The notes under the pieces were generated by a model. The model saw only the letters and a program-made list of their open reading frames with translations, was not told the DNA's origin and made no database searches. Source: Tillus elongatus (taxonomy: Eukaryota > Arthropoda > Insecta > Coleoptera > Cleridae). Taken from it: a DNA stretch of 64,000 nt. Position 1 is the stretch's first letter, and every line of letters begins with the position of its first letter. Positions 56,985-64,000 of this stretch are shown here, piece after piece. The stretch lies in assembly GCA_964006375.1 (NCBI GenBank), contig OZ023263.1:134086454-134150453 (forward strand), given 5' to 3'. The position numbers and the translations under genes are program-made.

Positions 56985-57130
56985 GGTCATAAACGAGTAT
57001 GTTGTTTAGAAACAACGATATTAACTATCGATAGGTCTTTTTGGTATTTTTGTTTTTCAATGAAAAACATACAGGGGGACAATCGGAATACTCATATATC
57101 TAGATAATTCTGCTTGCTTAAACATGTCTG
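56985..57130 (-). pseudogene. Relic of gene X 3' end, right arm
   Basis: It is the mirror of 50,285-50,470: the end of gene X only, with the same internal deletion, so the deletion predates the formation of palindrome 2. Confidence 0.6.
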
Positions 57131-57139
57131 GTAGTCGCA

Positions 57140-57993
57140 TATTCTAACTTTCTCTTACGAGCGTGCGCAGACTTGCAAACCGCAAACATACGGTGTTTAT
57201 TTACTTCTATTTCACCAAGACATGAACCATGTTGCCTAATTTGGCTTCTACTCATCAAGACGATTAACATGACACCAAACACGTAGGGGTTAACTTTAAA
57301 AACTACAAAGTTCGTTTACGCATGCGTAAACTTTCATATTTGAATTCTACTTGCCGAGGCGAGTAACATGACACCAAACACTATACCTCTACACCGCTTA
57401 ATAAAAAGTTAGATTTGCGCATGCGTAAACCGCCATCTTTGCGTACAACACACCAACAAAAATCACAATGGTGGGTCCTCTTACATTGCCAGGTGGAGGC
57501 ATCACTATAAATTTCTCGCGTTTTTCGCTTCTGGCGGCTATCTTGGACCTCATCTTTGATCACGTCCTCTCAGGTTTGTCCCCTATTGGCTCTCTGTCCA
57601 GTGATGTCACTATGACGTCCCTACCGTGCTTCGCGCCGGTTAGGGTGTGGTCGGGGCGTGGTCGGGGTGTGGTCGGGTGTGGTCGGGGTGTGGTCGGAGT
57701 GTGTTTCGTGGAGTGGTCGGGGTGTGTTTCGGGGTGTGGTCGGGGTGTGGTCGCACATGGGGCTCCGTCCAAATGGGCGGCGTGGGTCTCCGCCCAAAAG
57801 GGGCGGGGATACGCCCCACGGGGGTGGGTCTCCGCCCAAAAGGGGCGGGGCTACGCCCAAAAGGGACCAGGGCAGGGCCCCGCCCAGGTCCCGCCCTTTA
57901 TGACGTGACTGTGACGTCACTCCGGCGCTTCGCGTCGGCGCAGTAGCCAAGTGGAGGAAGTGGAGGCACCAGAACGCATTATCTATACCTACT
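57140..57993 (-). repeat. Right terminal repeat with GC-rich insert
   Basis: Inward from 57,993: AGTAGGTATAGAT, GTTCTGGTGCC, AAGCGCCGGAGTGACGTCAC. A GC-rich tandem block (57,640-57,890) follows that the left end lacks, then GACGTCATAGTGACATCAC, CCAAT (near 57,590), TGCGCATGCGTA (57,416-57,427), two dyad modules and TACGCATGCGTA (57,317-57,328). The match to the left terminus on both sides of the GC block shows that the block is an insertion or local expansion. Confidence 0.7.
57640..57895. repeat. GC-rich tandem repeats inside the right terminus
   Basis: The left part repeats GTGGTCGGGGTGTG about eight times. The right part repeats GGGTCTCCGCCCAAAAGGGG with variations. Several overlapping ORFs across it (for example 57,468-57,908 and 57,621-57,998) are chance frames in low-complexity DNA. 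Confidence 0.7.
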
Positions 57994-57999
57994 GACACA

Positions 58000-58129
58000 T
58001 CAGTCCTGGAACTCGATAAACGGCCAACTATACAGTCAACGAAACCTTCTTGTTTTAATCACTTAAATAATATCAGCGTTTGCTCACTTACAAATGTTTT
58101 TTACCTATATGAAAATTTGGTAATGAATT
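58000..58129 (+). pseudogene. Displaced 3' end of the interrupted cluster gene
   Basis: Directly after the second GACACA the frame reads SVLELDKRPTIQSTKPSCF, and later CSLTNVFYLYENLVMN, ending at a TAA. Its phase through GACACA (codons for Asp-Thr) is the same as at the end of 45,840-46,133. This shows that the Polinton-type element jumped into one gene and that the two flanks belong together. A CAATAAAATT follows as a possible poly(A) signal. Confidence 0.65.
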
Positions 58130-59085
58130 AAATGTATCCAATAAAATTATAGTTCAAAATGTATTTTCTTTTATTTATTCCTATTCAAAAATAAAGCAAA
58201 TAAATTAGTTTGAAACTTTATTAATACTAAACTATGACATTTTTCCAAAAAGTATAATAAAGTAAATTTAAAAGCAGGTTCATTGACAAAATAAATGATC
58301 CATAAGGCGATAGAGTAAAATTCTTTCGAAATAATAAATGATCAATCATTGTGTAGAAACGTTCATAGAAAATATTTTTTTCTGTGCTCTGCATCCAAAA
58401 TTCTGTCGACAACACTTTTGACTTGTATTTTTCTTTCAAAACGACATCTGTCCGCATACTCTTTCATCCAAGTTCCCTTTCTTGCATTAATGTGTGCATA
58501 TTTCCAACATGCAATGTAATGGATTTTGTTTTCAGCTTCATTAATTTAACTTTGTTCATGATTAACTTTATTATTTTATATTTAAATTACACTTATAATT
58601 CAATACTTACGTGTTTACAGATTTACAACATTTCGTTCTCCCTCCACGTTAACACAAACAACCATCCTTGATTATTCCAGAACTTTTCTTTGATGTTCCC
58701 ACTGTGCATGCGATGACTTGAGATATGTTCTCAGTGGATCCGGAAAGTATTTCGTAAACTGATATATTTTGAAATCCAGTCTTGTGTCAATCAAATCCAC
58801 TATTAACTGACAATCACAACACTAATCATTCATGTAATCAACTCATCGCTATTTAAGTCTTCTTTTTTCTGCAAGCGTTCTTGCTCACGATTCAGTTTGT
58901 GGCAAAGATAGCTTAGAGCTAATTTTAAATTCATTTTTATAAGTCACTTTACTATACTTCTCGGAGAGATGTGCATCTGAAACAAACTTTGTAGGTTATA
59001 TGCTACTAACTCTCAGGGTTATCCAGATTGGTCTAGTGGCTACAAATTTGAGCTGTTGACCTTGAAAGAGGGCTTCGAATCCCAC
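58130..59085. other. No gene recognised
   Basis: A 76-codon minus frame (58,227-58,457) with an aromatic-rich hydrophobic end has no motif I recognise. The rest is AT-rich. Confidence 0.35.
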
Positions 59086-59285
59086 ACATTTTGCAACCTC
59101 AGGAGGGGTGTTGATCTTGAGAGGAGGTAACCTTGAGATGAGTGTTGGCCTTGGTAAGAGGCATCCTTGAGGGGGGTGTAGACCGTGGGAGGAGGTAATC
59201 TCGAGAGGAGTGTTGACCTTGGGAGGATGCTACCTTAAGAGGAATGTCGACCTTGGGAGGAGGCAACCTTGAGAGAAGTGTGGAT
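59086..59285. repeat. Irregular tandem repeat, about 40-bp units
   Basis: Units such as ACCTTGGGAGGAGG(C/T)AACCTTGAGA and GAGTGTTGACCTTGG recur about five times with variations. Confidence 0.65.
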
Positions 59286-59469
59286 CAGTGCAAGGATGCT
59301 GTAGAACTAATATTATTACCTACTTTCCTTGTTACATATTGGTGTTGTGTTTGTTGTAATAAAACTTACTCGTGGGTATATAGTACGAGCGCAAGAATAT
59401 ACAACCCCCTAATATTAATAACACCCGTGTTTGAGTTGTACAACAACTTTGTAGAATAATTAACTGTTT

Positions 59470-60356
59470 TGTTTATTATAGTTCATATCTACCATAATAC
59501 CGAGATACTTTAGACTAACTACACTCTTGATGGGTTCAGTATGTCCGTGGATAACTATATCTGGCCTTGTTTCAAGTCCAGCGGATGTTGGCGAGAACTT
59601 AATATACTTTGTTTTCCTGACGGAAAGATACAACTATCATGGTTTAGCTTATGGTTGAGCTCACCAATCAATAACGCCGCACTGCGGATTGTCTCGGGCC
59701 AGTTATTCCCATCACAGAGTAAAACTGTGTCGTCTGGGTATGAAATCAAGGACACACTATTATCCTCGTCAAAAGATGTCAGAGCATCACTGATGTATAT
59801 CAGGAACAAAACTGGACCCAAAATTGTTCGTTGTAGGACTTCTTTTGTTATTGTCAATGGTTCGCTTTTGTGGTTATCTAATTTCACTACTTGTTGCCCA
59901 TTTTTCAAATAGTTCTCAAACAAACCCAACTCAACTCCTCTAAAACCAACGTTTTCTAACTTACTCAAAAGGGTTTCATGAGAGATCGTATCAAAACGTT
60001 TCTGAAGATCAAAAAACACTCCGATGACTTTCCTATTGATTTCAAAATTGCCCACAATTCGGTTTATGAAGAGCATTTTCTGTGGATAAATCTATTCTAA
60101 AACCATACTGATTCTGGGAGAGACTTTCAAATTTGTCAAGATAGCTAATTACTCCTTTTTAGGTACTTTTCAAAAATCTTTTATTTTTTAAAATTATTAG
60201 ACTAATGGGTCTATCGTTTTCCATTAGCAGTTGATCCCCTGTTTTATGTATTGTCATAACACCTTTCTTAAATTGCAGTAGGATTTTTCCTGCCTCAAAT
60301 ATTTTGTTTATTATAATTACCAAAGCCTCTACCACAAACTGATGTGCTATTTTCAC
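59470..60356 (-). pseudogene. LINE reverse transcriptase
   Basis: The frame at 60,159-60,356 gives NKIFEAGKILLQFKKGVMTI and HKTGDQLLMENDRPISLI. The frame at 59,555-60,076 gives VIGVFFDLQKRFDTISHETL, VLQRTILGPVLFLIYISDAL (decayed GVLQGTILGP) and SLISYPDDTVLLCDGNNW, where P replaces A in YADD. The thumb and a KYLGI-like end continue to about 59,470. A frameshift near 60,080-60,160 separates the two frames. Confidence 0.75.
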
Positions 60357-61294
60357 ATAGTAAGATGTTATGCCAACCTCTCCAGGTGTAGAATTATTTT
60401 TATGGAGTTAATAACTTCTATGACTTCATTGTTTGTAACCAGGTTTAAAGAAAAAGTATTTGAACACACTTTGTCCCTTTTCCCACCCAAATTCTTTTGT
60501 TTCCCGTCCTATCCTGTCCTTGCCCGAAATCAATAAAAAAATTCGTTAAAGGCTTCAGCAATAGTGAACGGTTTTTAGTAGTTGAACCATTTGATTATTT
60601 TACTGATGTAATTCTCTGCACCTCTTTGTTTTGCCCGTTTGCTATCTCAGTAATCGTATTCTAAACCTTGCCTTTATTTTTTCTGCCAATATGATTCGGT
60701 TTTTATAATAATTATTCTTTGTCTCTGTAATCAGGTTTGTTAATGTATTCTTATAGATATTATACTGAGTTTCTAAAGCTTTGTTATTTTTATCTTTAAA
60801 CCACTTTAATCTCAATTTTTCTCTTACCCTAAACGAGTTGAATAACCCGTGTGTTATCCAAGGGTGCTTATTTATTTTAACTATGGTGGTAATCTATAGC
60901 GCTAGTAAATATATCCGTTAGGTGGTCAGTCATCATCTGTACATCCTACATACCCTGGAAAGCACCCCAGTCTTCTAATTCTAAGTATTGAATAAATTTT
61001 TCCCTGTCCACAATATTTTTTGTTTTACCTTTTGTGTGAGCTTCATCAAACTTCAGGCTACCATCCTCATTATTTTGTACAATAAAATCCACACTGTAGT
61101 GATCCTCCGGCCCGAGGGTTTGTAAAATCGTCGCTCTCGGGGCATAAACATCTATTTATACCCTTGGTACATAAATAACTATTGTGACACATATCCATGT
61201 TTCTCAAAAATATTTATGTTAGTAGAGGTTTTTAAATTTAATGTGTCAATATTAATATCTCCAGTTATTAGGTCATTGTCAAAATTTCTTTTTT

Positions 61295-61717
61295 TTAATC
61301 TAAAAATGCACTTAAATTATTTAGAAAAATGTATGAGCCTGATGATGGTGATCTATACATACCAATAATACTAATAGATTTTTCATGGACCTTTACAACT
61401 GAGCTAAGAGATGTACCTTCACCAAACTTTATTTTACTCATTTCTGCATTGTAGCAGGTCTTTACGTATATAATAACGCCATCATTTTGATCGCATTTAT
61501 CCTCGCTATAAACCACATCAAAACCCTCAATCGTAAAACTATTCATACTAGGCACATACCAGGTCACACTAAAAATTATGCAGTCAAATTTATTTCTTTG
61601 ACAACCCTGTAGCAAAACTATCAACTTATCAAAATATTTTTTATACTTCCTACGTTTATGTGCATAATTGAGAAGCCCACTCCATGTAGTAGTAATTTGA
61701 TTATCAAAACTTTCCAA
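61295..61717 (-). pseudogene. LINE endonuclease, N-terminal part
   Basis: The frame has LLQGCQRNKFDCIIFSVTW, GFDVVYSEDKCDQNDGVIIY and VHEKSISIIGMYRSPSSG. These are the early blocks of the AP-like nuclease (SETW region, GGV-x-IYV region, Y-RSP). The GDFN, SDH and linker blocks are decayed in other frames down to about 60,900. Confidence 0.7.
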
Positions 61718-62344
61718 AGTTACGTACCTTGTCTGTTCATTAAATTCGCGTGCATTTAAACATAAAAAAATGCATAAACCTCATTCATATCTTATTTTTT
61801 ACTTATATTTGCAGTATAGGTGCGCCAAATAACAAAAGATAATAAGAAACCAGAAAAATTAATTAATATTTCTAGCCAGCCGCAGACGATCAGATATCCT
61901 TACAGTAAAACGTAACCAAAATTATCTGTATTAATAATTATAAGAGAAAAACACAATAAAACAATGCTGTTATTACTTTTATTCAACGGTTTTGAGACAA
62001 AAAGCTTATTGACAAACCAAAATGAATTACTTCTATATTATAATATATCACCATTCGAGTTACTTAGAACAAAATAAATACGTATTATTTTCCTTGTTAT
62101 AATTTAGAATGTTATCTTTTTTTATTCCCAGATACGAGAGTAAAGCCACTGATAATTATTCCAATAATGTCAACCCACCTATAATGGTAATTTATATTTT
62201 GATATTTATTTACAATTATAGCTACCCAACAAATACACTTACACAATGTACTATAATAACTTTCTTAATTAAAGCCACACAAAAACAAAAGAAATGTATA
62301 CGATATTTCCAATTTAGTTACATTCTAAAAACAATTCACCCTTT

Positions 62345-63008
62345 TGTGTGTTAACGTTCGAATATCACTGACATCTACTCCCCAAATCCAAAATCGTTTT
62401 TATCCTAATTTTTTGCCATCTGTCTTTGTGTTTATATTTCCCTTCCATATCCATACATTCTTTTCCATTTTTTTAGCTTCATTAAAAAGTCCCATCCTTC
62501 TTTTTGTTAGTTCTGTAATATATATTTTTATATTCTAAGTGAGGTCTTGTTTATCAACTCATCGTTAAACTTCTCTTCATTGGCAAACTTTACAACAATC
62601 TGCCTTCCTTTATTGTTTACTCTATCTTCTCCAATTCTGTAGCACTGAGCTCAATCATCTTCTTCAAATTGTGGATTTAATTTTTCTCCAAAAAACGTCT
62701 TCATTTTTTTTTATTTTTTATTAAATCTTCGTTATCTAATTCTTCTAAACCTTGTATTCTGATTGTTTTAACACATAGTAGTCTCTGCTTTAGCTCATCA
62801 ACTTTGTCTTTTAGTTCTTCTTCTTCTTAATTTAAAATTGTACCCGGACTTTCAGTTCCGCTTTGTTTATTAATTATCTCATCTAACTTGGCTTCTAGCC
62901 ATTTTATTAACAAGTTTTTCCAATTCATTTACGTCTTGCAAACAATTGGTTACTTCTCTTGAAAAAATATTACCTAGTTCTTCTTCCTGTACTCTGGTGA
63001 AACCCATT
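62345..63008 (-). pseudogene. LINE ORF1
   Basis: It starts MGFTRVQEEELGNIFSREVT at 63,008 and continues as a coiled coil. After stops come RIGEDRVNNKGRQIVVKF (the conserved core of the ORF1 RRM/CTD region), FNDELINKTSL, TELTKRRMGLFNEA and a WIWKGNINTKTDGKK end. It is a nucleic-acid-binding chaperone in intact elements. It is broken here by many stops. Confidence 0.6.
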
Positions 63009-63252
63009 TTATTAGTAGGGTTGTACTATAAATCTTCGAGTGAATCTCGATGCATTGCAGCGTTAAGTTTTGTTTCAAATATTTCTTGCTAACTAAATCT
63101 CTTTAAGGTGTGAAACACTTGTGCACTTAGGTAACTGGCCGACAATATTGTTAACTATGAACGTGTAATTTTTTTCAAGCGTTAACTCACTTTTTTTCAT
63201 TATAATCTGTTGAAGAGAAACACAAATCGACTTACTCGTTGCAGCGCATGAC

Positions 63253-63358
<106 letters not shown>

Positions 63359-63681
63359 TTCAATACAAAAATATTTATTGACATTAAAAAAATTATTAAA
63401 ATATTTGGCCAAGTTAACTTAAAGTTTTATTATGGTGTAAAAATACTTTCCTCTTAAAAAAATATTTATTCATATTTCTTGTGAAATCCAATGATGAACA
63501 CATTTTATAAAAAAACAAAGTACATAATAAATTTTAAAAATCTAAAGCATGTAGTCATGCAAATTTTAAGCACACTTTTTTATTAATAACAATACTAAAA
63601 AACTAAAACTAACGTCAATCCCATTTAAAATAAAAGGTCCTCAACAATCTGCTACTATACTATTATAAGAAGTCCTACTTC

Positions 63682-64000
63682 TTATTCGTCATCCGATTCT
63701 TCGGTAGTTTTGTTTGTAACCAGTAAATCCCGATAAAATTGTTGGTATTCTTTATCCACCAGATTTTTGTTGCATAAATTAATAATACCTTCTTTTTTTT
63801 TCTTTGAGATGGGCAGCGCCCTTGAATAGGCCTTTTTTAATTCAATGTCTTCTATGTCGCGGATTAAATGTCTCTGTTTTTGATTTATAAAGACTTTGTC
63901 GTAGTCCTCCTGTGCATAGTCAGTCTTGTAAAAAAAATATCTAGGTTTCGAAGAATCAACATGAACAACTTTTATCTCTGGCCAGTTCACCTTTTCGTAC
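63682..64000 (-). CDS. C-terminal part of an unknown ORF, open at the window edge
   Basis: The minus frame is open from the window edge to a TAA at 63,682. It reads VNWPEIKVVHVDSSKPRYFF, YAQEDYDKVFINQKQ, LKKAYSRALPISKKKKEGII and LVDKEYQQFYRDL, with an acidic end (TTEESDDE). A final block of Pro-Ile-(S/T)-xx-Lys-Lys-x-x-(D/E)-(L/I)-(I/M)-x-LC followed by EYxxFYxxL is one I remember from repetitive uncharacterised insect ORFs linked to transposons. I cannot name it. The ORF has no ATG in the window, so the start is further right. Confidence 0.45.
   Translation of the reverse strand, partial: YEKVNWPEIKVVHVDSSKPRYFFYKTDYAQEDYDKVFINQKQRHLIRDIEDIELKKAYSRALPISKKKKEGIINLCNKNLVDKEYQQFYRDLLVTNKTTEESDDE

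Larger units (their letters stand above)
46134..57993. mobile_element. Polinton-type element made of two palindromes
   Basis: Inverted termini AGTAGGTATAGAT (46,134) and its complement (ending 57,993) continue for at least 100 bp of clear similarity (GTTCTG, AAGCGCCGGA, TGACGTC). The 6-bp duplication GACACA flanks both sides (46,128-46,133; 57,994-57,999). A 6-bp duplication, terminal repeats of several hundred bp starting AG, and an integrase-like remnant fit Polintons/Mavericks. There is no DNA polymerase B, ATPase or capsid gene, so it is non-autonomous. It contains palindrome 1 (about 46.2-49.75 kb; gene X twice) and palindrome 2 (about 49.77-57.63 kb; genes Y/Z and KilA-N twice). No other family I know has this layout. 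Confidence 0.8.
59450..63008 (-). mobile_element. CR1/Jockey-type LINE, nearly full length but decayed
   Basis: On the minus strand, ORF1 (63,008 to about 62,345), an endonuclease (61,717-61,295) and a reverse transcriptase (about 60,400-59,470) follow in order. The length (3.5 kb) fits a LINE of this group. Stops and frameshifts occur in all parts, and the catalytic YADD has become YPDD. It is a different family from the 40.8-kb LINE. Confidence 0.75.

Noticed and set aside
46134..57993. Palindromes as a sequencing or assembly fold-back artefact
   Set aside because: The arms differ at many coding positions and by arm-specific indels, and the whole is bounded by one 6-bp target duplication in phase with a split gene. 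Reads should still be checked, so this is a provisional rejection.
57468..57998. Gly/Trp/Val-rich and Pro/His/Thr-rich ORFs on both strands
   Set aside because: They are chance frames through GTGGTCGGGGTGTG-type repeats in the terminal repeat.

Overview
The window is AT-rich animal DNA, almost certainly from an arthropod and most likely an insect. The signs are Penelope-like elements with GIY-YIG nucleases, a gypsy-group (errantivirus-like) retroelement with an env remnant, mariner/IS630-type and CR1/Jockey-type relics, KilA-N/DUF3627 genes of the type found in insect DNA viruses, and many long (TA)n arrays. I see no convincing complete host gene. One possible host exon lies at 6.05 kb, and one unidentified open frame runs off the right edge. 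Nearly everything else is layered mobile or virus-derived DNA. I cannot name the species.

Layout. 1-1563: right end of a Polinton-type element whose other end lies outside the window. 1.6-9.9 kb: AT-rich DNA with decayed IS630 and mariner transposases, paired inverted hammerhead-ribozyme repeats and LINE fragments. 10.06-11.46 kb: another LINE. 12.2-16.5 kb: a decayed Ty3/gypsy element on the minus strand with its primer-binding site and part of an LTR. 17.3-20.4 kb: a nearly intact Penelope-like element with a canonical hammerhead ribozyme. 22.8-26.3 kb: an IS630-type relic, repeat elements with (TA)n cores and a probable solo LTR. 26,448-30,710: a young non-autonomous errantivirus-like element with two 421-bp LTRs differing at one base. 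30.9-31.7 kb: a second Penelope-like fragment with hammerhead motifs. 33-35.4 kb: a Polinton terminal fragment and MITE-like repeats. 35.7-46.1 kb: a virus-like capsid/packaging gene cluster, with an intact A32/FtsK-like ATPase and decayed capsid genes, interrupted by a LINE. 46,134-57,993: an 11.86-kb Polinton-type element. 58.0-64.0 kb: the displaced end of the interrupted cluster gene, a LINE on the minus strand, and the right edge.

The main object is the element at 46,134-57,993. It has AGTAGGTATAG terminal inverted repeats and a 6-bp target duplication (GACACA). It sits inside a gene of the neighbouring capsid cluster, and the reading frame continues in phase on its far side. Internally it is two adjacent large palindromes. 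The first carries two convergent copies of an unknown gene X; the second carries two convergent copies of unknown gene Y/Z plus a KilA-N/DUF3627 gene, with a spacer holding an integrase-like remnant and a 20-bp dyad array. The arms differ by real substitutions. The terminal repeats are packed with sequences like the sites of a TATA-less animal promoter (NRF-1, YY1/Pho, ETS, CRE, CCAAT).

All identifications come from reading the sequence and from remembered family features. No database search was run.
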